Shown one piece after another: positions 1-11,087 of a DNA stretch of 64,000 bases. The stretch spans positions 4,591,154 to 4,655,153 of the forward strand of contig NC_052407.1 in the NCBI RefSeq assembly GCF_009389715.1, in the 5' to 3' direction. Within the stretch, counting starts at the first letter, position 1; each line of letters begins with the position of its first letter. The DNA is from Phoenix dactylifera. Its lineage: Eukaryota > Streptophyta > Magnoliopsida > Arecales > Arecaceae. The position numbers were made by a program, and so were the translations under genes. The notes under the pieces were generated by a model. That model saw nothing but the letters and a program-made list of their open reading frames with translations, had not been told where the DNA came from and ran no database searches.

Positions 1-1789
1 TGAGGGTGACAGTGGATGCTTGGGGGTCACTAGCAAGATCTGTGTGGTGTCTTTGGGAGGAAGGTTGGGGTAAGGGATGCGATTAGAGTTAGGATTTGAA
101 GGTGGGTTTTTTAATAGAGGTGATGGTGATGATAGATCTAATCATCATCCAATTACGTCCATATCACCTAACAAGTAGGCACTTTCCTCTACATCATCTG
201 ATATGTAGGCACTTTTGGCGAACTATATCCATGTTAGCTAACTAATAAGCACTGCTGGCAAGCTCTAGCCCTAATTAGAAAGAGAGTGGGCAACATTGTA
301 ATAATCTAAAAAATATAAGGTTGACATTACAACAATTGAATATGTAGGGATATATTTGCAAATTCATGCAAAATGTAGGATGCTATTTTTTTAGCCTAAA
401 AAATTTTGTACCAATTTTATTCAATACGTTATTGAGATATAGTAAATAATCTTAAGAAGCTTCTCTGTTTTTTTTTCTTTTCAAGTTCTCACTTTATATA
501 TTTACATCAAATTTCTTGATAAATTTAAACCATTTTCTAGAAAATATGAAAGTCAAAATAGTTTATGTATATTAACATTCATGCTAGATAAAAATAAATT
601 TTCTTGCATTATGCTAGATGAACATAATGTATTAAGGAACAGTAAATTGTAAGTACAAATCAAAGCCCAAGTTCCCTGAATCAATTAATAATAGCCCAAC
701 ATATGGAGTAGAACTAAAATCATATGACTAGCCCCTCTTATTAAAATAAGTATTTATTTGTTAAGTTTAGAGAGAGAAAGGGAAGGAGGCCTCCTTGCAT
801 TATAATTACCAAAGTGTAAATTCTTGTATAACCTTTTTGGTTGCTAAGCAAAATGATAGGACTATTCTAACATCTTCAATTCCCCATAATTAAAAATTCT
901 AAATAATAATTATCATTTTTTTTGAAAGGCAAAATTAGGTGAGGTTGCAATTTTGATTCATTATCCAAAATTTAAGATTCTATATTCAAAACCCTAGTAA
1001 CGAGTAAGATACGTTGCCTATTATTCTCCCAGGGTGACTCTCATGAAACAATCTCACATAGAAAAAAAAAATCAAACATATTTAACAAGGACTTTGTTAA
1101 TCCATTGCCGCGACACTTTGTTTAATAATTAGGGATTAGAAATCTTGAATGGTGCATCTCTTTATATTTACACTTGAATAATTACATGTAGGTGGGTCTA
1201 CTTTCGTTTCTTTTAAAATTTAGAAATTTGCTAACTATTTATCTATGGCCTTCTTACCTTTTAAGATCTAGATGAAGTCTCTATCTCCTACTATTTTAGT
1301 AAATAATAATTTCTATTCCATATTTGCATTCTTCCCTTTTTAGTTATTCTATTTAGGACTTTATGTATAGTAGGCGTAAGTGAATGCAAATTCCTAATGA
1401 AAGTCTATATTTGTGGTAGAATAGGGATGAATAGAATGACAATGTAATGAAAAAAATGACAAGAAGGGGAACATGTCTAAACAATATAAGAGTAATGATA
1501 TTCAAACCCATTTTTTCTCAACAATCTCATCCTCTATGGTGTGATAAAGGGATTGGTGGTGAAAGCAACAACCACCTGGTCCCACGTGGAATACCATCAA
1601 TGTTGGAAAAGTTTATTTTTTAACAATGCAGCTTTTTCCATGTTTAATATATAGATTAATTATAATGTACACAATAAATGCATGTGGCTACTACTAAAAA
1701 TTTTAGATGTAAAATAATTTTATAAAGATTGTAGTGTCATGCAATATATTTCTGTGATGAAATTTCTTTAAAATTTATTTGGTACTCAT
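1..1789. other. AT-rich intergenic DNA, no gene seen
   Basis: No reading frame here resembles a known protein and no AKR exon is recognisable. The first 300 bases are less AT-rich and carry two similar phrases around GTAGGCACTTT (near 175 and 206), which suggests old repeat material. The rest is low-complexity AT-rich sequence. The right edge, from about 1790, starts to resemble intron 6 of the AKR copies. Confidence 0.6.
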
Positions 1790-3106
1790 CTGATGGTATG
1801 AAAAGAATAATGAGTGTTTTTGTGCTCCAGCATTTGTTTACAAAAAAAATGTTAAAAAATTGAGAAACTAGTTGGAGGTGTTTGGATGTTCTTAATCTTT
1901 TTATATTTTTAGAAAATGCTCTCTCTTTCTCTCCTCTTTTGTAACAAGACACAATATAGAAAAGTAATGCCAGGAGATGTTTCATAAACTCAAACAAAAA
2001 TATAAATGTCAAACCGGATATTCATACTTTAAATATCAAATTTTATGATTTTCTTCCCAACTTTTAAGAGAGAGAGAAAGAGACTTACCCATATTATTAT
2101 TAATTAAGTCTCATAACTTGAAAATGAACCACCTAAGATTTGAATCTAGAACGTTTGGCTGCTAACTAGGAGGAATATTACGTAAGCCCCATTTTTCTCC
2201 CTCTTTTAAACAACAAAACTATGCCCCATAGCTCCATTTTTAAATTGAAATTTCTCAAAAAGTTGAGAAGTATAAGTTTAACAACCCAGGATCTCACCCA
2301 AAATGACTAGCCGGAAGTTACTATTTGGGTTCCTTGATCTTGTATAAATATCCAAGATCTACCCAGCGAATAACCAATATGGGACTAAACACACGCCCGC
2401 ACGGATCCTCACATACTCCCCCCGTTCAAGCCCTGACGTCCTCGTCAGGCTAAGGGTTCAAATCCATTCAAATCTAATCACAAACACCACGATCTGCTCA
2501 TGGTTAGTCCCAATGGATCCGTGCTGCAGTATCCCCTAGTCCACATAGATTATGGGCTGGGTCCGCTCTGATACCAAATCTGTCACGCCCCGTACCCATC
2601 ACCCGGATCCGGCACGTGACCGGCTGCATGAGCCCTAGAGCAGTGCCATAAAGATCATACAAGGCCTAAGATAAACAACAATTCAATAAATCCACAACTA
2701 ATTAATTAGTTCAAATTGACAAATCCGACATGTAAAAGATAAGCTGCTTCTAACTATCTAGCAGTCAGACTCCATACTGATCTCATTTCTCATCCACCCG
2801 ATGGACTCTACAAATCCAGTGCCTCTGAAAAAGGAAGTAAGAGTAGTATGAGCTTTTCCAGCCTAGTAAGAATCCCAACAGCCACACACAGTAATAACGA
2901 TAAAATCATCAAAGTAACAAATAAATGTCATTTCATCATTTCAAAAGCTCAACAAACAACAAGTATATATAACTATTTCGTATACATAAATTCTTTTTCA
3001 TATTATGTGATCCATTCACGTATTACTCTGATTTCCAAGTTTTAGAATTTATCACTTCTAGCTTTGGACTAATCAAGATCATGTCCCAGTCCAAGACTGC
3101 ACAAAT

Positions 3107-3262
3107 CCCACGCATAAGCTCGTGGCAGCTATCCCACGCGTAAGCCCGTGGAGGCTATCCTACGCATAAGCTCGTAGAGGCTATCCCACGCGTAAGCTCG
3201 TGGAGGCTATCCCACGCATCAGCTCGTGGTAGCTATCCTACGCATAAGCTCGTAGAGGCTAT
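3107..3262 (-). repeat. Six tandem 26-bp units inside the Gypsy-like LTR
   Basis: The unit is close to CCCACGCGTAAGCTCGTGG plus AGGCTAT. It repeats six times with an exact 26-bp period and a few base changes. Each unit contains CCACG and CGTGG as a short inverted repeat, and in two units both arms change together to CTACG and CGTAG, so the arms have stayed paired. Confidence 0.85.
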
Positions 3263-3699
3263 CTCATGACAAGGTTAGTCCAACCCAATTTACATGTCTA
3301 ATTTACATGTTTAACCACATTTCCATCACATCACATATTTTCATAAATTCTCAAGAAATATGTTATTTCTTCCCAAATGAATTTATTTCAATATTTTCAT
3401 AATAAATAAAATGCACGCCTAATAGGTATCGTATCAGCTCATAAAACAATAACAACATAATTATAAAATAAATCCAATGATAAATCAAATATATGCATAG
3501 AGGTGCTCAGATGCAGGGATTCTTACAGAAATTGTAGACTGGCACAAGCACAGATCCGAATCACAACCTACGCGCTGGGGTGCTGAATCCCCTGATCAAA
3601 ATTTCCTGGCACCGCTGACTCTTCCCCTACAACATCAATTATATTTCACAGACTAAATTATTCAATATTTAAATATTCTAAAATATAATTCACATCTAC

Positions 3700-4800
3700 T
3701 ATGGGGTCCATCACCAGGTCCCCAAACATCTCAATTCCTCCAAATCTAGGGCAGTCGGGGTGGCCCGACTCCCACCCTGTACCATCGGTCTATGTTGTCG
3801 CCAGCCGTGGCCGCTGCCACGCCGGCGATGATGGCCGGTCCCGGTGAAGAGACCAAAAGAAAGGGATGATCCCTCTCTCATCATGGTTGGGAATACATCT
3901 CCCTCTCTCAAATCCTTTTTGATCCAAGGGCAACAACCATGGTGGTTGTGCCCTCTCCTTCCCCAACCCGACAACACCACTGGCCGAACCATCGCCGGCC
4001 GCCACTGTTGCAGTCGCCGGCGATGGTGGTCGGCCAAGGGAAAGAGAGAAGAAGAGATCTTCTCTTCTATCTCTTCTTCTTCTTCCTCCCAAGAACAGGC
4101 ATGATTTCCTCCCCCTCCTCCAACATCAACAGAAGGACTTCTTTCCTCCTTTCCCCCTCCCCCTTCATCCACGGAAAAACTAATGGTGGCTCGGCCTTCA
4201 CCCGACGGCAGCCACCTCACCGTCGTCGCCGGCCGGCGGCCAATCGACGAGAGGGAGAGAAGAGAATGGGATCACGAGGAAGAAGACCTCGGATCCACTA
4301 CTCCCCATCATCAACCAAACCCGGAAAGCCCTCACCAACCTTCACACAGACCCGATCCAACCCCGCCGCCATGAATCTCGGCCAACCCGACGGCCGGCGG
4401 CGGCGAAATCCGGAAGAGAGAGGCCGAAATAGGGGTACCCTGTTTCGGGCTCTTCTCCGACGATTCACCGGCCAAAAACCCCTCCAACGCCACCCAAAAT
4501 CCAGAACATGAAGCATAAGGAAGGGAGCCACACTTACCTCGGTCCGACGGCGTGCTCCGGCGACCTTTCCGGCGAGCAATCGGAGGAGGAAATCCGTGAG
4601 CACACGCACGGGTCCAAGATCTCTTCACCAATTTTTTTTGTGGGGATCTTCTTGAAGGAAGGGGAGGCTTTCCGGCTTCCTCCACGGCCGGCCGGTTCTC
4701 GGCTCCGGCGCTCGGTCTCCTCCAGCGATCGACCTCACGCCGCCGCCCCTCCCCTCCCTTGCAACCTCCTCCTCTAGGCACGATCGTAAAAGGGAGACGG
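3700..4800. other. GC-rich part of the LTR with long chance frames
   Basis: This stretch is rich in CCGGC and GGAGGAG runs and is open in several frames on both strands (for example 3939-4511 plus and 4332-4781 minus). The frames are arginine-, proline- and serine-rich, overlap one another and show no domain. They lie inside the LTR, so I treat them as composition artefacts rather than genes. Confidence 0.6.
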
Positions 4801-5229
4801 GCCCGGTCTTTTCGGGCCGGCCCGTTATCCCTTTCCTTTTTTCTTTTTTTTTTTCTCCTGGGTTTTCACAATAAAGATGCTTAATATCCTCCTGCAGCAA
4901 TCTTATAGGCTTACCAATATCATCAATACTTACCAAATTTAAAACACTTGTTATCTAGCCTAACCAAACTGTTCAGGACCAAAGATTTATTGGGAACCAT
5001 ATGCACATCTTTGTGCATGACAACAATCATGCGTGTAGCTTTAGTATTTTCAGGAATGACTAAGATCAAAAACTCAGATAGTAATATGGTCACTTTGCAG
5101 ATGATGCTCGTTAAAGAAGACTCGAAAGAAATATCGACATGGTGAACGAAGAAGAGGTGGTAGGTTCTAGTGCCTTTAGTTTGCTGCAATTAGATTATAA
5201 AAGTTGAATGATGGCAGAGGGGAGAACAA

Positions 5230-5409
5230 AATCCATTTGGACTCCACTTGGATTGTCGGCCGGTCTCGACCCGTGGGGCTCCCACTTTATAAAAAAATAT
5301 CTTACGAACAGAATCATATTTAAGTACCAAAATAGGCGAGGCAAGGCCAGCGAAGTGAACTACCATTGTTGGACAAAGCCAAGTTCTCTTCGGTGTGGGC
5401 TGTGGACAA
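5230..5409 (+). promoter_or_regulatory. Proximal promoter and 5' UTR of AKR copy 1
   Basis: TATAAA lies at 5288-5293, about 115 bp before the start codon. The block from ATATCTTACGAACAG to GTGGGCTGTGGACAA is strongly conserved upstream of copy 2 (25480-25583), which marks it as the ancestral promoter or leader. CGACCCGTGGGGCTCCCA (5266-5283) is also matched in copy 2, but the TATA box between the two blocks is not. Confidence 0.6.
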
Positions 5410-8400
5410 ATGGAGGAGCAGACACAAACCCTGATGATCCCCAGAGTGAAGTTGGGGTGCCAGGGACTAGAGGTATCTCCCCTTCTTCTTTTATGCCTCC
5501 TTTGTTTTCAAACCATATGCTGTCTGATTTGTTCTTAACTCTAATTAGGAAGCTATCCTCCTCCTTCTGATGATGATAATAGTGGATACATGTCTGTTCT
5601 CATCTCTCATCCTCTTGATTACATATTATTATTACTACTACTACTACTATTATTATGTTTTCTGATTCAGTTTCTTAGGATGCAGCGGTTGTTTTCCTTC
5701 CTTTAAAAAAACAAAAAAGGAAAAAAACTAGTTTTTTTTTTCAGTGCTAATACCGTTGTAAATTGTGATGACCTGTGTGCTTGCGTCCAGGTATCCAAGC
5801 TGGGATTGGGTTGCATGAGCCTCAGTGGAGGATACAATTCTCCGCTCAGTGACGAAGATGGGATAGCCGTCATCAAGCATGCCTTCAGCAAGGGAATCAC
5901 CTTTTTCGACACCTCCGATTTCTATGGACCCCGTACCAATGAGATCTTGATTGGAAAGGTTCAAACTTACAATCTCTTTTTTCTTTATTGAAGGAATTAG
6001 ATGTTGTGCACTAGAATTAAACGTGAAAAAGAATTGATGCTTGCTTGTAGGCCTTGAAGCAGTTGCCCCGAGAAAAGATTCAATTGGCCACAAAATTTGG
6101 CATTGTAGGGGTTGATCAGACTGGTTTTGTTGTAAATGGTCGGCCAGAATATGTTCGAGCATGCTGCGAGGCAAGCCTCGAGCGTCTTGGTGTGGAATAC
6201 ATTGATCTATACTATCAGCACCGTGTGGATAAGACGGTGCCAATTGAGGATACTGTAAGCACAAACCTTTTAAATTCAAGTTATGGTTTGTCCGAGTTGA
6301 TTTTTTTTGTGTGTGTTCTTTGTGTCAATGGAACCAACATTTGTTTTGGTGTTTGATAGATGGGGGAGCTGAAGAAGTTGGTGGAAGAGGGCAAAGTGAA
6401 GTACATCGGGCTATCACAACCCAGCCCCGATACAATCCGGCGTGCACATGCCATGCATCCTATTACTGCACTCCAGATGGAGTGGTCTCTCTGGTCTCGT
6501 GATATAGAAGGAGAAATAGTTCCACTCTGTAGGTCTGGTTAGGATCCTGTTTAACAAGGTTTAATTGTTTTTTTCTTTTAAGAAAAAAGGTTTGTGTATG
6601 AATGAATTGCCCATGCCTGTATAGTAAGCAAAAATCCGGTTTAATAAGGTTGATTCATAGAACACCACATTTTTGTTACGAATCGAAGTGCCCACTAACC
6701 TTTCCATAGCAACTGAAAAATGCCCAGCGGCTCAAAATCTAATTGGTATTAAGTGTTACAAAGATAAGAGAAAAGAAGCATCCCATAAACAATTAAACAA
6801 ATAATTTCAGAGCGTGACTTGTAATTAATTTCAGAAAACCTTTAGCACCTGTTTTTTTTTTTGTTGTAAAAGAAAATCATACATAGTGCTCTATCATGGA
6901 AATCCTTCAGGCACCATTCCTGTGGAGAGAGTAGAGAAAATAAAAGACAAAGGAAGTCTTAAAATGATTCTAGTTTTTGACTAATAAATTATCTTGGGCA
7001 CCATTGGATCATTGTCTTCTTTAACAATTGAAGAGTTTGACTGATGTGATGCACAAGTTCCCAAATACATGATGTATCTTATAAAATGCAGAGAACTTGG
7101 CATCGGAATAGTTACATACAGTCCACTTGGTCGTGGTTTCTTTGGTGGAAAAGGAGCTGGAGAAAGTATTCCTTCAGGCAGTGTATTGGTATGAACTTCA
7201 ATATGATCACAACCTCCGTATTGAAACTTTCATCTCTGAATAATATTTAAACTTTTTTTATGTTGAGATGCTAACATGTACAATGTTTAAAAATGGAATT
7301 TCTTTTTGCTTATTATGCATCCATATGATTGGTTAGGCTTCACATCCAAGGTTTACTGGAGAAAATTTGGAAAAGAACAAGATTCTGTACCTGCGAATAG
7401 AGGAATTAGCTGCAAAGTATCAGTGCACCCCTGCTCAGCTAGCTCTTGCTTGGGTTCTTCATCAAGGGGATGATGTGGTTCCTATCCCAGGCAAGTAATT
7501 GGATCTGAAGTATGTAGCGTGCATTTATGTGAATATTAGTTTATCGTATAAATTTAGCACACATGTTTGAAAGGATGCTTTCTATTTCTATTAGTATTGT
7601 TTCTTAATTTTTGGATACAAATATCAACTAGACCAAGATTTGCCTAGGGCTATTAGGAAATGATGCTAGTTCCCTATAACTTTATGTGGCTGGGAGATGG
7701 CTTAAAATTTTTAAATGATAGATTGGTTTTTAAATCTTGAAATATTTATTTAAACTTGTATATATTGTTTGAAATAACAAGACAAATAGAACTGCATTTA
7801 CAAAAGGGAGGAATCCTTATAATCTTTGTTAAAGGAAAGTACATAAGACTATGCTAATCAATTCTAAATTAGAACCAGCAAAAAGGTTGTGTCTGATAAA
7901 CAAATTGTTAGAAGAAGTGCTATATTATATGTACTTATAACTTTGTTGCCCAGTAGATGCAGCCCAAGAGGGGGGATGAATTGGGCTTTTAAAAACATTT
8001 AATTACTTCTAAACTTTTGAGTTAATTAAGCTAAGTTATATGGATGCACAGTGGAACTTAAACTTAGCAACAGATTAATTCTAATCTAATCAAAATTAAA
8101 ACTATTATATAGCAGATAAATGAGCTCAATAAAAGATTAGTCTAAGTTTGCGCAAGCATACAATTCAATGCAGTGAATCTTGATACAGATTTGTCGAGTG
8201 AAACTTTGCTAAACAATTTGAATATACTTGATACTGAAGGGTGTGAGAAAGTAAGCAATTCAATCAGACATTTGACTAAGTAAATAGGCGAAAAAATCAA
8301 AAAATAAAAGGAAGCATCACAAACACAATGATAAGTTAAAACCTTTAACTTATCAGAACATCTAGCAGAGAATTCAGCTTATAAAGTTAAGTATAGTGGA

Positions 8401-10856
8401 GAGAATTTAAACAGAAGAGCTAACTTAATACAATCAAGAGTACAATTCTAATCAAAGTTAGCAAGATGAAGATGAAGCAAGTTAAAACTAGCTAAACAAT
8501 TTTAACTAGAATTGCAACTAAATGAATAGGCATTATGCTTTCTCTTTTAGGGTTCTTGAAATATTTGATCTTGTGGAGCTCTTCCTCTCTTTGTTTGATG
8601 GTGTTTCCATGAATTTATAGTCTTAAGAATATGTGGGAAGCTTCTCCTAGCCGTTAGAGATGAAATAGAGCCGTTGGGAGCGAAAAACTAGCCGTTGGAG
8701 CCGTAAAAAACTAGCCTTTATGGCTGTCATCGCATTGGAGTCGGCTCCTGCAGAATTGGAGTCGGCTCCTGCAGAGTTGGAGTCGGCTCCAGCACTGTTC
8801 TTGAGAATTATCTTTCTGTCCTGACTGAGAGAGTCGGCTCGAATGAAGTTGGAGTCGACTCGAGCTCTGTGCCATAGGACTCCAAAGTGCCTGAGTCGAC
8901 TCTAAGCTTCCAGAAGTCGACTCGAGGAATGTTTTTTTGGATTTTTCTTTGAATTGCTCTTAGAGACTGTTTCAATGTTTCATACCTGCGACACCTAGGT
9001 CACATTAGAGCAAATCTTACTATTGCGTCAAGGCTCATCTTCTTTAATATTTTCTAAGACCTACAGTGGTAATATGCCACCACCAGGATTGAAGTCCAGG
9101 ACTTCTTCCCAGAGTAAAGGGTGCCAATTGGTGGACCAGGTCTTGTTGCTGAATTACATAGATAGTTTGCCCTGTATCTACTGCATGAAATATCTTCTGA
9201 AATTTCACTATCTGATTCGCTTTAAAAAGTGGGGAAAAAAACTATGAGGTAAAAATTATGATAGTTACTATAGACTATTGAGTTATAGTTTATCTGTTGG
9301 ATTTGGTGGAGGAGATTGCTTCAGCTTAGCATGGTCTAAAAATTCCAATACTAGCCAATTATGCATCAGCTATCAAGCTCAGGGTTGCAGTAACAGCAGG
9401 GGAAGGTTTTGCTAGCTTCGTGCTCCCCTTTTACTAATTTGAATTGCAGCGACTCTATTTAGTTTTTGATATTGTTATTAGTATTTGTTCAGAGCTGTTC
9501 AAAATAATTTCATTAAATTAAAGTGCATGATATAGCTTTCGACAACCTATTACTTCGCAATGAAGTAAGTTGCACTAAGATTAATGAAAGGAATCTGTTT
9601 AGTCCAAAGATATCAAGCCCCCAACGGTCCAACATGATCAGAAATATGTTGGCCTAATGTCTAGACTGTTTTTTTTCGAGAGAACATGTAATGTGTGGAT
9701 TGTTAACTTTTACTTTTTATGAGATATTGATATTTCTTAAAGGATCAAATCCTTTGTAAAACCCTATAAAAGTGTCTATGCAGTATATTGAATGTACTTG
9801 AACAGTTGAAACAGCATTCGATGATTGTACTTCCCATAATTTTCTTCTTATGTCTCATTTTACATTCAGCATGATTTATGTGATGTGAATCGTCATGGTT
9901 TACTGCTTCTCTATAGAGGCCCTTCTTAAGAATAACGCAAACTTCTATAATTTTGTTAACCAATAAAGATCTGACACACTTTTCATCTCTTAGCTCTGGA
10001 AAACTGCACAGGAAAAATCTGCCATTGTGGCCATCAATTATAAGCCATGCTTGCATCAAGGTTGACAGGGATATTAAACCTAAGCAGCTCATCTGATAGC
10101 ATCAATAGAAGTATGAGTGCCATTTTGCTTTGGTGTTTGCAAAAAAGATGATGAAAAATTGAAAAATAAGTTGGTATGGAATATATTATATATGGAGCAA
10201 TCTGGTAGGTGTTTGGATATATTTAATCTTGTTAGATTTTCAGACCTGACTTGCCTCCTCCTCCCCCCAATAACACACATATTACCTTTCTGGCAAGTTA
10301 TTGATTATAATCAAGTTGGTGCGGGGATTATTTTTGTGAACTCAATAATGAACACAAACCTATAAAATGTCAAGCTGGACTTTCCTACTCTAGATATCAA
10401 AGATTTTGGTTCGATAATGGGAGTGTTCCCACTAGCTAAATTTTTTAAATTTGAACTTTCATAAAATTGGGATGCATAGAGGCATGGTCAATATCCTCCT
10501 TGTGCAGCCTTAATAAGCTTACCAATATCATTGATGCTTAAACAAATAAAACACTCTTGTATCCAACCTAAGAAAAATATGAAGCACCAAGGACATAAAT
10601 TGGGTACCGTATTGCATGTCTGTGTATGACAACTTTTTATCATGCAACTTCAATATTTTCAGGAACGACCAAGATCAAAAACCTAGATGGTAATATAGGT
10701 TCTTTGAAGCTGAAGCTCACAAAAGAGGACTTGAAGGAAATATCCAATGCATTGAATGAAGAAGAGGTGGCGGGTTCTAATGCCTTTGCTTTTGCAGAAC
10801 ATGACCATTGGAAGTATGCAAATACACCTGCTAAAAATTGCAATGCCACATCTTAA
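5410..10856 (+). CDS. Aldo-keto reductase, IN2-2/PCNT115/perakine reductase-like (copy 1)
   Basis: Seven exons: 5410-5472, 5791-5958, 6051-6254, 6360-6532, 7092-7188, 7337-7490, 10663-10856. They total 1053 nt, encoding 350 residues with no internal stop; this family is usually about 340-350 aa. Family members are cytosolic NADPH-dependent reductases of aldehydes and ketones with a TIM-barrel fold. The start is the MEEQTQT methionine, followed by the strand motif [19 protein letters not shown]. Expected catalytic tetrad: Asp61 and Tyr66 (FFDTSDFYG), Lys92 (ATKFG) and His134 (YYQHRVD), with the spacing known for this clade. Cofactor-loop motifs [11 protein letters not shown] and [14 protein letters not shown] are present. 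The last intron (7491-10662, 3.2 kb) begins GC, not GT. It holds a 1.1-kb insertion and a SINE remnant. Exon 4 reads LSQPSPDTI, whereas copy 4 has [10 protein letters not shown] infer a functional gene; the substrate cannot be told. Confidence 0.9.
7861..8966. mobile_element. Unclassified 1.1-kb insertion in intron 6 of AKR copy 1
   Basis: Copy 1 and copy 2 introns align up to about 7860 / 28015 and again from 8967 / 28152. The copy 1 stretch between has no counterpart in copy 2. It starts near TGTTGCCCAGTAGATGC (7943) and contains AGAGGGGGGATGAATTGGG, a phrase typical of LTR-like dispersed repeats of big plant genomes. Near its right end there are several GAGTCGGCTC or GAGTCGACTC palindromes (8740-8930). 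No protein domain is seen. It is perhaps a solo LTR, but the ends are not certain. Confidence 0.55.
8967..9042 (+). mobile_element. Au-type SINE remnant (3' half) in intron 6 of copy 1
   Basis: The sequence from ATACCTGCGACACCTAGGTC to TTGCGTCAAGGCTC matches, by memory of the family, the 3' half of the plant Au SINE (the part around GTGACCnnnnGGTCAC and CCGTTGCGCCAAGGC). Copy 2 keeps the whole element at 28072-28230. In copy 1 the 5' half has been removed next to the 1.1-kb insertion. Confidence 0.6.
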
Positions 10857-11055
10857 GTTTGATCTGGTCCTGTGTGTTTTGCTGTTATCATATTGTGAAT
10901 GTTGAATGAGGACAGGAGTAAGATCCTTTTGCAGTCGACCTTAAATTTGGAAGCTTGTTGCTGTATTTGAAGATAAATTATGAATTAAGAGTGCTGGGTG
11001 ATCTGTGATATTAGGGTGCTTGGTCATCTCTTAGATATTATAAGGTCTCTCTCTC

Positions 11056-11087
<32 letters not shown>

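Larger units (their letters stand above)
2281..4870 (-). mobile_element. Truncated Ty3/Gypsy-like LTR element, 5' LTR side, minus strand
   Basis: On the plus strand GCTCTGATACCA (2565-2576) is the complement of the initiator-tRNA-Met primer binding site TGGTATCAGAGC. Four bases further right, at 2581, a TGTCACGCCCC sequence begins. Read on the minus strand this is an LTR ending GGGGCGTGACA followed by the primer site, a common Gypsy arrangement. The LTR would run from 4870 (TGTGAAAACCC on the minus strand) to 2581, about 2.29 kb with TG and CA ends. Only about 285 bp of leader remains to the left (2281-2564), so gag-pol is missing. A candidate target duplication (ATAA-like bases on both sides) is too weak to claim. 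The Gypsy assignment is an inference from the LTR end and size; no protein domain is present. Confidence 0.6.
1790..5206 (+). pseudogene. AKR copy 0: decayed 3' end (intron 6 plus exon 7), split by an LTR element
   Basis: About 1790-2275 aligns by eye with intron 6 of copy 1 (10095-10480): shared phrases include CTCATCTGAT, GGAGGTGTTTGGAT versus GGTAGGTGTTTGGAT, and AATGTCAA. The match stops at about 2280 and resumes at 4871 with the intron end and a decayed exon 7 (5054-5206). That exon still reads MTKIKNSDSNMVTL and later, in another frame, NEEEVVGSSAFS, but it runs into TGA at 5143-5145 after a frameshift. Exons 1-6 are not in the window. The interruption (2281-4870) is a minus-strand LTR fragment. 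This is a dead relic of the same family as the five units to the right. Confidence 0.75.

Noticed and set aside
3107..3262. Regularly spaced repeats that could suggest a CRISPR-like array
   Set aside because: The units are contiguous 26-bp tandem repeats with no variable spacers, in a plant LTR.
3711..4781. Several overlapping 60-190 codon frames on both strands
   Set aside because: They lie in the GC-rich part of a Gypsy-like LTR, are Arg/Pro/Ser-rich and lack domains; both strands are equally open, which is a composition effect.
9102..9160. Possible tRNA-like sequence GGGTGCCAATTGGTGGACCA (similar in 28305, 35970 and 39725)
   Set aside because: No cloverleaf with paired acceptor stem could be drawn; it is probably old SINE debris and too degenerate to classify.
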